The notes: generated from the sequence alone by a model not told the origin. A stretch of 64,000 nucleotides of DNA from Streptomyces sp. CNH099 (GCA_000514715.1 AZWL01000014.1:37723-101722); one strand, 5' to 3'. Counted from the first letter of the stretch, positions 35,473-44,682 are shown. Numbers and translations are program-made.

Positions 35473-36372
35473 TCAGGGCCAGCCGTAGAAGCCCTGTCCC
35501 GCCTTGCGCCCCAGCTCACCCCGCGCGACCTTCGCGCGCAGCAGCTCCGGCGGCGCGAACCGCTCCCCCAGCGTCCGGCACAGGTGCTCGGCGATGGCCA
35601 GTCGGACGTCGAGCCCGACCAGGTCGGTCAGGCGCAGCGGGCCCATCGGGTGCCGGTAGCCCAGCCGCATCGCGGTATCGATGTCCGCGGGCGCGGCCAC
35701 GCCCTCCTCGACCATGCGGATCGCCTCCAGCCCCAGCGCCACGCCGAGCCTGCTGCTGGCGAAGCCGGGCGAGTCCCGTACGACGACCGCCGTCTTGCCC
35801 AGCGCCCGCGTCCAGCCGCGCGCCGCCGCCAGCGCCGCCGGGTCGGTCTCCGGCGCGGTGACCAGCTCGACCAGCTCCGAGGCGGGTACGGGGTTGAAGA
35901 AGTGCATGCCGAGGAAGCGGCCGGGCCGGGCGAGGGCGGCGGCCAGCTCGGTGACGGACAGCGAGCTGGTGTTCGTGGCCAGCACCGCGTCCGGGCCCAC
36001 CGCCTGCTCGGCCGCGGCCAGCACCCGCGCCTTCAGCCCGGCGTCCTCCGGCACCGCCTCCACCACCAGCTCCGGCACCGCGTCCGCCGCCAGCTCCGCG
36101 ACCGACGCGACGACCCGCACCCGCGACCGCACCTCCGCCGGCTCCACGCCCGCCGCCAGCCGGCCCCGCTCGGCGGCCCGCCGCAGCCCGCCCGCGACCC
36201 GCTCCACCGCTGCCGCCGCCGCGTCCGCGCCGCTCTCCACGATCACGACGCGCGACCCGGCGGACGCGAACGACTGCGCGATCCCGGCGCCCATGCGGCC
36301 GCCGCCGACGACCGCCACGGCACGCGGCGCGGGGGCCGGCGGCTCGTCCGGCGGGGTGTTCTGCTCCGTCAT
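35473..36372 (-). CDS. 3-hydroxyacyl-CoA (3-hydroxybutyryl-CoA) dehydrogenase
   Basis: A 299-aa NAD-dependent dehydrogenase. It has the Rossmann loop VVGGGRMGAGIAQ (residues ~21-33), ATNTSSLSVTELA, catalytic His in FLGMHFFNPVP with the Glu of ELVELV, and the C-terminal domain (GYRHPMGPLRLTDLVGLD). It resembles PaaH/FadB2-type enzymes of fatty-acid or phenylacetate breakdown. The divergent neighbour is a decayed phenylacetate-CoA ligase gene, which hints at a former paa role. Confidence 0.9.
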   Translation of the reverse strand: MTEQNTPPDEPPAPAPRAVAVVGGGRMGAGIAQSFASAGSRVVIVESGADAAAAAVERVAGGLRRAAERGRLAAGVEPAEVRSRVRVVASVAELAADAVPELVVEAVPEDAGLKARVLAAAEQAVGPDAVLATNTSSLSVTELAAALARPGRFLGMHFFNPVPASELVELVTAPETDPAALAAARGWTRALGKTAVVVRDSPGFASSRLGVALGLEAIRMVEEGVAAPADIDTAMRLGYRHPMGPLRLTDLVGLDVRLAIAEHLCRTLGERFAPPELLRAKVARGELGRKAGQGFYGWP

Positions 36373-36492
36373 CTGGCTTCCTTCGTGGATACGCCCGGTT
36401 TCAGCCGGGTGGGGAAACGAAGCCCCTGCGGGGCAGGGTAACGGGCTGGGATTCGCCGCCAGGGCGGATCACCTCGCCCGGGTGGTGAGCTA

Positions 36493-37038
36493 GCCCTCGT
36501 CAAGGTCACCCCCTCCTACACCTGCTCGCTGCGCGTGGGCATCTTCGGCGCCGAGCCGTGGACGGAGGAGGTGCGGGCGGGCGGCGAGGGCGGCGAGCTG
36601 GTGTTCACCTCGCTGACGAAGGAGGCCATGCCCGTCGTCCGCTACCGCACCCGCGACCTCAGCCGGCTGCTGCCGGGCACGGCGCGGCCGGCGTTCCGGC
36701 GGATGGAGTAGGTCACCGGACGCTGCGACGACATGATCATCCTGCGCGGCGTCAACGTCTTCCCGAGCCAGATCGAGGAGATCGTGCTGCGCACGCCGGG
36801 TGTGGCCCCGCACTTCCAGCTGCGGCTGACCCGCCGGGGCCGGCTCGACCGGATGGCGGTACGGGCCGAGGCCCGGCCGGGGGCGCCGGTGGAGCAGCGG
36901 GCGGCGGCGGGCGAGGCGGTCGCGCGGCGGGTGCGCGAGCGCGTGGGGGTGGGGGTCGAGGTGGAGGTCGTGGCGCCGGAGACGCTGGAGCGGTCGGTGG
37001 GCAAGATCCGCAGGGTGGTCGACGAGCGGGAGCCGTAG
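36493..37038 (+). pseudogene. paaK: Decayed phenylacetate-CoA ligase (paaK) fragment
   Basis: Frame 36493-37038 matches the C-terminal half of PaaK: VKVTPSY, VGIFGAEPWTEE, GELVFTSLTKEAMPVVRYRTRDL, then GRCDDMIILRGVNVFPSQIEE. Three lesions are visible. The N-terminal ~190 residues are absent. The segments between VTPSY and VGIFGAEPW and between EPWTEE and GELVFTSL are deleted. An in-frame TAG (36709-36711) stands where the family has Lys, in RRME-K-TGR. No start codon or ribosome-binding site remains. A 101-codon piece after the stop could still be open but is unlikely to work. Confidence 0.85.
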
Positions 37039-37154
37039 GAGGACGGCCGGGCGGTCCGGGTACGGGCCCGGGCGGGCCGGGCGGGTGCCGTACGGGCGGG
37101 GGGCCGGCGTCGTCCGGGCGGGGTGCGGCCCGCAGCGCGGGGGCGCGCCGCCGC

Positions 37155-37700
37155 TCAGCGCACCACGGCGTCCTCCCGCTCCTCGCCGTCCCGCTGCCCG
37201 CCGTCCCGCGCGGCGACGCGCAGCGGCTTGGCGAAGCAGCGGCTCTCCGGCTCGCAGCGGTAGTAGCCGAACTTCTCCGTCGGCTCGTAGCCCTCCGACA
37301 GGTACAGCCCGATGGCCTCCGGCTGCTTCGTGCCCGTCTCCAGCACCATCCGCGTCCGCCCCGCGGCCCGCGCGCTCTCCTCCAGCGCGGCGAGTATCCG
37401 CCGGGCCAGCCCGCGCCCGCGGGCCTCCGGGACCACGTACATCCGCTTCAGCTCCGCGTCGCCGTCGCGGTGCCCCTCCGGCGTCGCGTCCATGGCGCGC
37501 CAGCCGCCGGTGGCGAGCGGGGTGCCGTCGGCGTCGTACGCCATCAGGTACAGGCCGTGCGGGGGCGTGAACTGCCGCGGGTCCAGCACCGTGTGGTCCC
37601 CCTCGCCGTACCGCTCGGCGTACTCGCGCTGGACCCGGCCGTCGAGCCGTATCGCGTCGGGGTGGTCGTAGGGCACGGGGGCGATCTCCATGACGGCCAT
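37155..37700 (-). CDS. GNAT family N-acetyltransferase
   Basis: A 181-aa acetyltransferase with the acetyl-CoA loop ELKRMYVVPEARGRGLARRIL (near residues 93-113) and the later GTKQPEAIGLYLSEGYEP. The end is rich in Asp/Glu/Arg. Substrate unknown. ATG 37700 or 37691 are both possible; neither has a ribosome-binding site. It is divergent from the acidic protein gene. Confidence 0.85.
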   Translation of the reverse strand: MAVMEIAPVPYDHPDAIRLDGRVQREYAERYGEGDHTVLDPRQFTPPHGLYLMAYDADGTPLATGGWRAMDATPEGHRDGDAELKRMYVVPEARGRGLARRILAALEESARAAGRTRMVLETGTKQPEAIGLYLSEGYEPTEKFGYYRCEPESRCFAKPLRVAARDGGQRDGEEREDAVVR

Positions 37701-37796
37701 GGTACGAAGCCGCCGACCGGTGCCGAACCGGGCATCCCGACGCAGGTGGCCCGACCCCGGGACCGCGAGGGGGGCCAGCGGCCATACTTTGGGACC

Positions 37797-38345
37797 GTGG
37801 AGGAGAACAAAGGTCTGAACGTCACACCCGTCAACGCCGCCGCGACGGACCCGGCCGCTCTGCCCGGCCTCGTACCGTCGCCGCCGGAGGAATCCGAGGA
37901 GGACAAGGAGAAGGACAAGGACACGGACGAAGCGACCGCGGACGACGCGGAGGAGGAAGAGGCGGAGGCGGAGTCCGGGACGGACGCCGACACCGGCGCC
38001 GACACCGGCGCCGACGCCTCCGACGACGAGGACGGCGACGGCGACGACGCCGCGGACGACGACGGCCCCGTCTTCGAGGCCGCTGACCGCCGCGGCTCCG
38101 TGACCGTGGACAGCACCGGCGTCCGCTTCCAGCTCGACGACACCGAGGCCGAGTTCACGTGGCCCGAGATCGGCGCGGTCGAGTACAAGACCTCCCGGTT
38201 CGGCCGCCGCCTCGTCCTGAGCGTCCACGACAGCCGCGGCGTCTGCCCGGCCGAGGTGGAGGCGCCGGACAAGGCGACGCTGAAGGAGTGGACGACCGGT
38301 CTGGAGTCGGCCCTCGACGCCTACTTCGAGGAGACGTCGCCGTAG
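37797..38345 (+). CDS. Acidic protein with C-terminal PH-like domain, function unknown
   Basis: A 182-aa protein. Residues ~28-100 are an extremely acidic, disordered Glu/Asp stretch with (A/T)DTGAD repeats. Residues ~105-175 form a folded domain (GSVTVDSTGVRFQLDDTEAEFTW, then VVLSVHDSRG-like strands) reminiscent of bacterial PH-like folds. GTG 37797 follows CATACT closely, so the mRNA may be leaderless. Its last 25 bp overlap the 3' end of the convergent GH74 gene. Confidence 0.75.
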   Translation: MEENKGLNVTPVNAAATDPAALPGLVPSPPEESEEDKEKDKDTDEATADDAEEEEAEAESGTDADTGADTGADASDDEDGDGDDAADDDGPVFEAADRRGSVTVDSTGVRFQLDDTEAEFTWPEIGAVEYKTSRFGRRLVLSVHDSRGVCPAEVEAPDKATLKEWTTGLESALDAYFEETSP

Positions 38346-40648
38346 ACGACCCCCCGTCCGTTGGTGGACACGTACACCCGGCCGTAGACCCGCGGGTCCC
38401 CGGTGATGGCGGCGCCGGTCCAGCCCCACTGGTGGGCGTCGTCGTTTATGCGCTCCCAGGTGGCGCCGGCGTCGGTGGAGCGGAAGATGCCGCGGACGCC
38501 GTCGATCTTGGCGCTCGTGTAGAGCGCCTGGTATGCCGCGCCCGGCGCGGCCTTGCCGAAGCCGATCGTGTCGGCCTCGTCGAGGCCGGGGACGCGGTCG
38601 AAGGTCGCGCCGGAGTCCGTGGAGTGCCACAGCCCGTACGTGTCGCCGCTGCCGCCGGCGAGCCAGACGTCGCCCTCGCGGCCGGGTACGGCCTGGAAGC
38701 GCACGTTGCCCGAGGGCGGGAGGCCGGCCGACGGCTGGGCGGTGAACGTCGCGCCGCCGTCGGTGCTGACGTAGAACGTGCCGGCGGCGAAGCCGTAGAA
38801 CTTCTGCGGGTCGACGCGGTCGGCCTCCACGGTGGCGCCCGCGGGGATGCCGGCGGCGGGGGTCCAGGAGTTGCCGAAGCCGGCGGTGGTGTGGACGCCG
38901 GCGCCCTCCGGGCTCCAGACGAACCGGCTGCCGTCGGCCGCCGCGGCGACCGTGCCGCCGCCGGTGACGCCGCCCGGGTCCTGGCCGGCGAACCAGTGGG
39001 CGCCGTTGTCGGTGGAGAACGCGACGTGCGGGCCGGAGTCGGCGCTTCCGGTGCGTACGACGGTGCCGGGGTTCGTCTCGGCGTAGTCGAGGCTGGTCGT
39101 GTTGGTGAAGAGGGGCTGCGTGTACATCAGCTCCGGCACCTGCGTCAGGTCGGTGTGCCGGAAGCCGCCGACGTCGCCGAGCGCACTGAGCAGCGGGGCG
39201 CCGGAGGGCGGTGAGATCAGGTCCAGGACCGCGGTCTCCTCCAGGCCGCGGACCATCGGCGTGACGGTGAACGTGGCGCCGGCGTCCCAGGCGGTGAGGT
39301 TCTCGGTGCCGTAGATCGTGGCGCCCGTGCCGTACATCATGCGGTCGGAGTCGAACGGGTCGATCTCCAGCGTCTCCGTCATCCAGCCGAGCTTGGGGGT
39401 CTGCTCCGGCGGCTGCGGGTTGGCGCCCCAGGACAGCCAGGGGACGGAGGAGACGTCCATGGTGAAGCGGTTGTCGCGGTTGGGGTACGAGGTGTAGTCC
39501 CAGGCCCGGGTCCAGTTCGCGCCGCTGTCGGTGGAGCGGAAGATCTGGGTGTCGGGCCACCAGGAGCTGTAGCCGGTGACCATGACGGTGCCGGGGCGCT
39601 GGCGGTCGACGGACAGGCCGCTGTAGCCGAAGTAGGTGTCGGCCGCGGGGGCGGGGCTGATGTCGCGCCACTCGCCGGTGGCGGTGGCGTAGCGCCAGAC
39701 CTGACCGGCACCGCCGTCGTACGGTCCGCCCTTGTCGCTGTACGCGAGGTAGAGGTAGCCGTTCTCGGCGTCGAGGACGCCCTTGTGGGCGAGGTATCCG
39801 GTGGGCTGGCCGGGGAGGCGCTCCCAGGTGGCGCCGGCGTCGGTGGAGCGGTAGACCGCGTTCTCGGTGTCGGCCACGCCGACGTAGACGGTGCCGGTGG
39901 GGTTGCCGGGGGTGCCGGTGGACTCGTCGAAGGTCACCCAGACGACGCCCTGGTTGTCGGAGGCGTAGCCGGAGGTGTCGCCCGGGTCCTCGACGTAGTT
40001 GCCGGGGTTGGGGAAGTCCGTCACCTCGGCCCAGGTGGCCCCGGCGTCGGTGGAGCGCCACAGGCCGTGGCCGCTGGGGGCGCCGAGGTAGAGCACGTCG
40101 TTGTCGTGCGGGTCGACGGCGAGGCGCTCGCCCATGCCGCGTCCTGGCATGTTGCCGCCGAGCTTGAAGGGCAGGTCGGCCTTGCGCCAGGTGGCGCCGC
40201 GGTCGCCGGAGCGGTAGACGGCGCCGTTGTTGGGGTCCCAGTCGTTGGTGTACGTGCCGACGGCGGCGTAGACGTTGTCCGGCTCGACGGGGTCGGAGGC
40301 GATGCTGACGACGCCGGTGTGGCCCCAGTCGTCCCAGCCGACGGAGTCGAGGAGGGGCGTCCAGGTCTTGTCGTCCTCCTGCCAGCGGTAGGCGCCGCCG
40401 ATGTCGGTGCGGGCGTAGGCGAGGCCGGGCTCGGTGCGGCTGAAGACGATGCCGGGGACGAAGCCGCCGCCGTCGATGCGGACGTTGCGCCAGTCGTAGG
40501 GGACGTCGGCGGCGGCGGTCGGGCCGCCGCGGCCGTCGCCGGCGGCCGGCTCGGCGGCGGCGGGTCCGGCGGCGGCCGGCCCGCTGACGAGCAGGCCGGC
40601 GGCGAGCATGAGTGATCCGGCGAGTCGGAGTCTGCTGGTCCTGCGCAC
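38321..40648 (-). CDS. Secreted GH74 xyloglucanase
   Basis: A 775-aa exported glycoside hydrolase of family 74, which cleaves xyloglucan, built from two seven-bladed propellers. A signal peptide is at residues ~1-35 (RLRLAGSLMLAAGLLVS). Repeated Asp-box/BNR units such as YRSGDRGATW, WRSTDAGATW, YRSTDAGATWERLPG and HSTDSGATFDRV run through the protein, with the N-terminal WRNVRIDGGGFVPGIVF typical of GH74. GTG 40648 has GAGAGGA upstream. No carbohydrate-binding module is seen. A perfect CebR box lies 40 bp upstream, implying cello-oligosaccharide induction. Confidence 0.92.
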   Translation of the reverse strand: MRRTSRLRLAGSLMLAAGLLVSGPAAAGPAAAEPAAGDGRGGPTAAADVPYDWRNVRIDGGGFVPGIVFSRTEPGLAYARTDIGGAYRWQEDDKTWTPLLDSVGWDDWGHTGVVSIASDPVEPDNVYAAVGTYTNDWDPNNGAVYRSGDRGATWRKADLPFKLGGNMPGRGMGERLAVDPHDNDVLYLGAPSGHGLWRSTDAGATWAEVTDFPNPGNYVEDPGDTSGYASDNQGVVWVTFDESTGTPGNPTGTVYVGVADTENAVYRSTDAGATWERLPGQPTGYLAHKGVLDAENGYLYLAYSDKGGPYDGGAGQVWRYATATGEWRDISPAPAADTYFGYSGLSVDRQRPGTVMVTGYSSWWPDTQIFRSTDSGANWTRAWDYTSYPNRDNRFTMDVSSVPWLSWGANPQPPEQTPKLGWMTETLEIDPFDSDRMMYGTGATIYGTENLTAWDAGATFTVTPMVRGLEETAVLDLISPPSGAPLLSALGDVGGFRHTDLTQVPELMYTQPLFTNTTSLDYAETNPGTVVRTGSADSGPHVAFSTDNGAHWFAGQDPGGVTGGGTVAAAADGSRFVWSPEGAGVHTTAGFGNSWTPAAGIPAGATVEADRVDPQKFYGFAAGTFYVSTDGGATFTAQPSAGLPPSGNVRFQAVPGREGDVWLAGGSGDTYGLWHSTDSGATFDRVPGLDEADTIGFGKAAPGAAYQALYTSAKIDGVRGIFRSTDAGATWERINDDAHQWGWTGAAITGDPRVYGRVYVSTNGRGVVYGDVSSK

Positions 40649-40687
40649 GTTGGGGGGTCCTCTCCACGGGTTGGCTGCGGCGCCGCG

Positions 40688-40701
40688 TGGGAGCGCTCCC
40701 A
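40688..40701. promoter_or_regulatory. CebR-type operator
   Basis: TGGGAGCGCTCCCA, identical to the published 14-bp palindrome bound by the cellobiose-responsive LacI-family repressor CebR of Streptomyces. It lies 40 bp upstream of the GH74 start codon. No cebR gene is in the window. Confidence 0.85.
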
Positions 40702-40761
40702 GCCTGAGCCCGCCACCGAAGAGGGTCAAGATGCGTACAGAATCGAACTAATTCGACACCT

Positions 40762-40823
40762 CCGCCCCCTCCGCCTGGCCCGCCGCGGGGCCGGCCTCGC
40801 GGCGGGCCAGGCGGAGGGGGCGG
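40762..40823 (-). terminator. Very strong terminator, 26-bp perfect stem
   Basis: 40762-40787 pairs with 40798-40823 without mismatch around a 10-nt loop. It begins 25 bp past the stop of the 40849 gene and lies upstream of the GH74 promoter region, insulating the two. Confidence 0.88.
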
Positions 40824-40848
40824 AGAGGGTGGGGACGGGGCGGAGGGG

Positions 40849-41832
40849 TCAGAGGGGGACCGCTACCGCGTTGAAGGCGGTGTCCGGTTCCTGGGGGGAC
40901 GTGAAGCGGGCGTTGACCAGGTAGAGGCGGTTGCCGAAGCGGGCCGCCGTGGTGGGGACGTCGAAGCGGGGGTCGGTGATCGTGCGGTGCAGGGTGGCGG
41001 TGCGCACGGCGCGGTCCAGGCGGAACGCCGCGACCAGGTTGGCGCGGTTCTGGACCACGTACAGCGTGTGCCCGACGCGCACCAGCCCGTCGCCGTTGGC
41101 GACGTCCGCCGCGCCGCGCAGGGCGATCTGCGTGGCGTGGCCGGTCCGCAGGTCGACGTGGTACAGGCGGCCGGGATCGCTGCTGACGACGATCACGCCG
41201 CGGCCGTCGGGCGCCTCGACGATGCCGTTGGCGTTGAAGACGTCCGGGGTCTGGACCCAGTCGCCGGTGAGCGGGAGGACGCGGACCTCGCCGCGGCGGC
41301 CCCGGGGGACGCCGTAGAGGACCGCCGCCTGCGAGTCGGTGAACCAGGCGGTACGGCCGAGGAGGACGGTGTCGTTGACGAAGTGGCCGGCCGGGGGCGT
41401 CAGCCGGTGGGTGACGACGACGGCGCCGGTGCGGGCGTCGATGACGCTCGCCGTGCCGCCGGCGCCGCCCGCGACGTACAGCAGGCCGTCGCGGTCCAGC
41501 TTCAGGCCGATGGCCGCCGTCCCGGGGGCGCCGGCGTGGACGACCTTTCCGGCGCCGGTGCGCAGGTCGGCGCGGAGGACGGCGCCGTTGGCGCGGGAGC
41601 CCATGTAGGCGTACGGGCGGCGGCCGATGGTGATGCCCTCGGGGAGCCAGCCGTCGGGGAGCGGGAACTCGGTCGGCCAGGTCCCGGCGGGGCGGGTCGT
41701 GCCGTACGGCGCACTCGCGGCGTACGCCGTGCCCGTGCCGGCCGCCAGCGTCGCGCCGGCGGCGGCGCCGAGGAGCAGGCGGCGGGAGAACCGGGGGCTG
41801 CGGGGGTCGTTGCGGGGGTGGTCCGGAGTCAT
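40849..41832 (-). CDS. Tat-exported SMP-30/NHL-like beta-propeller protein
   Basis: A 327-aa secreted protein with a twin-Arg signal (FSRRLLLGAAAGATLAAG, residues ~15-32). The mature part has repeated propeller strands: EGITIGRRPYAYMGS, VVHAGAPGTAAIGLKLDRDGLLYVAGG, VFNANGIVEAPDG and VYVVQNRANLVA-like segments, as in the SMP-30/gluconolactonase/superoxide-dismutase-like propellers. The metal ligands are not certain. GGAAGG is ~9 nt upstream. It is downstream of the GH2 gene on the same strand, possibly co-transcribed. Confidence 0.8.
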   Translation of the reverse strand: MTPDHPRNDPRSPRFSRRLLLGAAAGATLAAGTGTAYAASAPYGTTRPAGTWPTEFPLPDGWLPEGITIGRRPYAYMGSRANGAVLRADLRTGAGKVVHAGAPGTAAIGLKLDRDGLLYVAGGAGGTASVIDARTGAVVVTHRLTPPAGHFVNDTVLLGRTAWFTDSQAAVLYGVPRGRRGEVRVLPLTGDWVQTPDVFNANGIVEAPDGRGVIVVSSDPGRLYHVDLRTGHATQIALRGAADVANGDGLVRVGHTLYVVQNRANLVAAFRLDRAVRTATLHRTITDPRFDVPTTAARFGNRLYLVNARFTSPQEPDTAFNAVAVPL

Positions 41833-41955
41833 GGTTGCGGGCCTTCCGTGACGGTGGACGGCAGGGATCTGCACACCTGGGGAAACTCGGCGAACTCTCG
41901 GCAGAACGCGCCGCCCGCTTCCCGGAGTTCCCCGCACACCCGCAGCCCACTCCGC

Positions 41956-43833
41956 CTACGGCACCTTCCCGGCGCCCCCGCTCCCCCGCCCCGCCTCGAA
42001 CGCCGCCGGCCGCAGCTGCGCCGCCCGCACCCGCCGCACGTCCAGCTTCTCCGACCGGTCGAACCGGTAGATCCCGTTCTGCTCCTGGAAGACGTCCGTC
42101 AGCTGCGTGTAGCAGTACCCGAACATGTCCGGGTCCCCCAGCAGCACCCCGGTCAGCCCGGCGAAGCGCTCGTGGAACTCCTCCTCGTCGCGCGGCCGCT
42201 GCCCGTACCCCCACGACACCAGCCGGTCCTCCCCCGCCGCCGACGCCGCCTCCTCCGGGTTCCACCAGATGCCGCCGAACTCGCTGCAGAAGTAGGGCTG
42301 TCCGCCGTACGGCAGCGACCAGGTCTGCCCCGCCGCCTCGTCCTGCGGGTTGACGAACGGCGTGCCCGCGCGCAGCCCGGCCATCAGCTCGCCGAAGACC
42401 TCGGGGTCCTGCTCGTAGCAGTGCGAGTCGTAGACGTCGGTCTCCGGCACGCGGTGGGCGTAGCCGGAGGCGTCGAGGACGGGCCGGGAGGTGTCGGCGG
42501 CCTTGGTGGCGAGGAACATCGCGCGCGTGACGTCGTCGAGGACGCTCTGCCGGTCGGTCAGCTGCTGCCGCGTCTCGTTGAGCGGGCACCAGCCGATGAG
42601 GGCGGGGTGGGAGTAGTCGCGTTCGACGGCCTCCAGCCACTGGGCGACGAAGCCGGCGGTGGGCTGCTGGTTGTCGGGGCCGACCGGGCCGCCGGTGCCG
42701 GCGCCCCAGTCGCCGAACTCGCCCCAGACCAGGTAGCCGAGGCGGTCCGCGTGGTGCAGGTAGCGCTCCTCGAAGACCTTCTGGTGCAGGCGGGCGCCGT
42801 TGAAGCCGGCGGCGCGGGAGAGTTCGATGTCGCGTACGAGGGCGGCGTCGTCGGGGGCGGTCATGAGGCCGTCGGGGTACCAGCCCTGGTCGAGCACGAG
42901 CCGCTGGAAGACCGGCTTGCCGTTGATCAGGATCCGCTTCCCGTCGATCGTCACCGCGCGCAGACCGGCCGTGCAGACGGCGCGGTCGGTCACGGTGCCG
43001 TCGGGACCGGTCAGTTCCAGCGTCAGTTCGTACAGATGCGGATCCTCGGGGGACCAGGGGCGGCGCCGGTCCTCGGGTACGGGCAGCACGAGCCGCGGCG
43101 CGAGGTCGTAGTCCGCCGCGACGTCCGCCTCGGCCGCGACGACGCCGTCGGCGTCGCGCAGCCGGGCGCGGACGCGGTGGCCGGTGCGGCCGCCGGCGAG
43201 GGGGGCCTCGACGTGGAAGCAGCCGGCGGCCAGGTCGGGGGTGATGCGGGGGCGTTCCAGGTGCGTGTCCGCGACGGGCTCCAGCCAGACGGTCTGCCAG
43301 ATGCCGGTGGTGCGGGTGTAGAAGCAGGCGTGGTTGTCGTACGCGGTCGACTGCTTGCCCCGCGCCTGCGGCCCCCGGGCGGCGTCCCGCGCCCGTACGA
43401 CGACGACGGCGTCCTCGCCGGCCCGTACGACGTCGCCGAGGTCGGCGCTGAACGGGGTGAACCCCCCGCTGTGCCGGGCGACTTCGCGGCCGTTGACCCA
43501 CACGGTGGCGTCGTGGTCGACGGCCCCGAAGTGCAGCACCGGCCGCCGGCCGGCCCACTCGGCGGGTATGCGCACGGTGCGCCGGTACCACACGGCGTGG
43601 TGGAAGTCGGTGTCCCCGATGCCGGACAGCTCCGACTCGGGGCAGAAGGGCACGACGATGCGCTCGGGCAGCTCGGCGCCGACGAGCCCGCGCTCCAGCC
43701 CGCTGTCGCCGGGGTCGCGGGCGAACTGCCAGGTGCCGTTGAGGTTGAGCCAGTCCGCCCGGACGAAGCCGGGGCGGGGGTACTCCGGGCGGGGCGTGCC
43801 CGCGGGGGCGGGCGGCGCGTACGAGTCGGACAT
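41956..43833 (-). CDS. Glycoside hydrolase family 2 (beta-galactosidase/glucuronidase-like)
   Basis: A 625-aa cytosolic GH2 enzyme without signal peptide. It has a sugar-binding jelly roll (residues ~20-190, WLNLNGTWQFA), an Ig-like domain (~195-300) and a TIM barrel with acid/base E420 in LNETR and nucleophile E518 in CSEFGG. Short GH2 proteins of this layout act on beta-galactosides, glucuronides or mannosides; the exact sugar is unclear. Two LacI-type palindromes precede it, so control by an unlinked LacI regulator is likely. Confidence 0.9.
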   Translation of the reverse strand: MSDSYAPPAPAGTPRPEYPRPGFVRADWLNLNGTWQFARDPGDSGLERGLVGAELPERIVVPFCPESELSGIGDTDFHHAVWYRRTVRIPAEWAGRRPVLHFGAVDHDATVWVNGREVARHSGGFTPFSADLGDVVRAGEDAVVVVRARDAARGPQARGKQSTAYDNHACFYTRTTGIWQTVWLEPVADTHLERPRITPDLAAGCFHVEAPLAGGRTGHRVRARLRDADGVVAAEADVAADYDLAPRLVLPVPEDRRRPWSPEDPHLYELTLELTGPDGTVTDRAVCTAGLRAVTIDGKRILINGKPVFQRLVLDQGWYPDGLMTAPDDAALVRDIELSRAAGFNGARLHQKVFEERYLHHADRLGYLVWGEFGDWGAGTGGPVGPDNQQPTAGFVAQWLEAVERDYSHPALIGWCPLNETRQQLTDRQSVLDDVTRAMFLATKAADTSRPVLDASGYAHRVPETDVYDSHCYEQDPEVFGELMAGLRAGTPFVNPQDEAAGQTWSLPYGGQPYFCSEFGGIWWNPEEAASAAGEDRLVSWGYGQRPRDEEEFHERFAGLTGVLLGDPDMFGYCYTQLTDVFQEQNGIYRFDRSEKLDVRRVRAAQLRPAAFEAGRGSGGAGKVP

Positions 43834-43901
43834 GGCGAAGCGGCTCCCGGTGGCGGACGTCGGGTCGGACGGGGTGTCGTCCCGCCATCCCAGCATCTGG
43901 A

Positions 43902-43913
43902 TGCAACGTTGTA
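43902..43913. promoter_or_regulatory. LacI-type operator 1
   Basis: TGCAACGTTGTA, a near-perfect palindrome with the central CG typical of LacI-family sites, 69 bp upstream of the GH2 start. Confidence 0.65.
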
Positions 43914-43946
43914 AACCACGCGGGAGGCAAGCCGGCACACGTCGCA

Positions 43947-43958
43947 TGCAACGTTGCA
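43947..43958. promoter_or_regulatory. LacI-type operator 2
   Basis: TGCAACGTTGCA, a perfect palindrome, centre 45 bp from operator 1. The pair suits a LacI tetramer or two dimers. Confidence 0.68.
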
Positions 43959-43984
43959 ACAACCCCGGCCGCGGCCGCCGCTTC

Positions 43985-44013
43985 TTCACGGATCGGCAAC
44001 TTCACTGTACGAT
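43985..44013 (+). promoter_or_regulatory. Promoter of the XRE-cupin gene
   Basis: TTCACG (43985-43990), 17-nt spacer, TACGAT (44008-44013), 11 bp before the ATG. Confidence 0.5.
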
Positions 44014-44024
44014 CGGAAACCATA

Positions 44025-44651
44025 ATGGACAGTGCATTCGCTTCCACCACCGGCGGCGTCGCCCGGGCCGTCCGGGCGCACCGCGAGGCCCGCGGCTGGT
44101 CGCTCGGCGCGCTGGCGGGCCGGACCGGCCTGTCGAAGACGCTCCTGTCGACACTCGAATCCGGCACCGGCAACCCGTCGCTGGAGACGATGTGGCGCCT
44201 CGCGCGCGCCTTCGACATCACGCTCGGCACGCTCCTCGGCGAGGAGGACGCCCCCCGGGTCCGCCTCGTCCGGTCCGGCGACGGCCCCTCGATGACGTCG
44301 GAGAGCGGCCTCGTCGCCCGCCTGGTCCTCGCCGAGGGCCGCAGCCACCGCACCGAGATCTACGACGTCCGCGTCCTGGCCGGCACCCCGTACACCAGCC
44401 TGCACCCGCCCGGCACCGAGGAACTCGTCTACTGCGTCGAGGGCTCGCTGGAAACGGGCCCGGAGGGCCGGGAGGCGACCCTGTCGCCGGGCGACGCCCT
44501 GTGGTTCCCGGGCGACGTACCGCACCGCTACCACTCCCGCGAAGGCGCCCGCGTGCTCTCGGTCATGAGCTACCCGCCCGCCCGCTACGGCGGCGCGACG
44601 GCGGACCACGGCCCGGAGACCGCCCGGGCGGACGAAGACCAGCACGGTTGA
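44025..44651 (+). CDS. XRE-family regulator with C-terminal cupin domain
   Basis: A 208-aa protein with an XRE helix-turn-helix (residues ~12-68, WSLGALAGRTGLSKTLLSTLESGTGNPS) and a cupin (~105-180, with TEELVYCVEGSLE and PGDALWFPGDVPHRYH). Such regulators often sense small metabolites and control the next gene. The RidA gene starts 31 bp downstream on the same strand, so autoregulation plus control of RidA is plausible. Confidence 0.9.
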   Translation: MDSAFASTTGGVARAVRAHREARGWSLGALAGRTGLSKTLLSTLESGTGNPSLETMWRLARAFDITLGTLLGEEDAPRVRLVRSGDGPSMTSESGLVARLVLAEGRSHRTEIYDVRVLAGTPYTSLHPPGTEELVYCVEGSLETGPEGREATLSPGDALWFPGDVPHRYHSREGARVLSVMSYPPARYGGATADHGPETARADEDQHG

Positions 44652-44682
44652 CGCACGTACACCCCGCGACCCGGAGGTCCCC

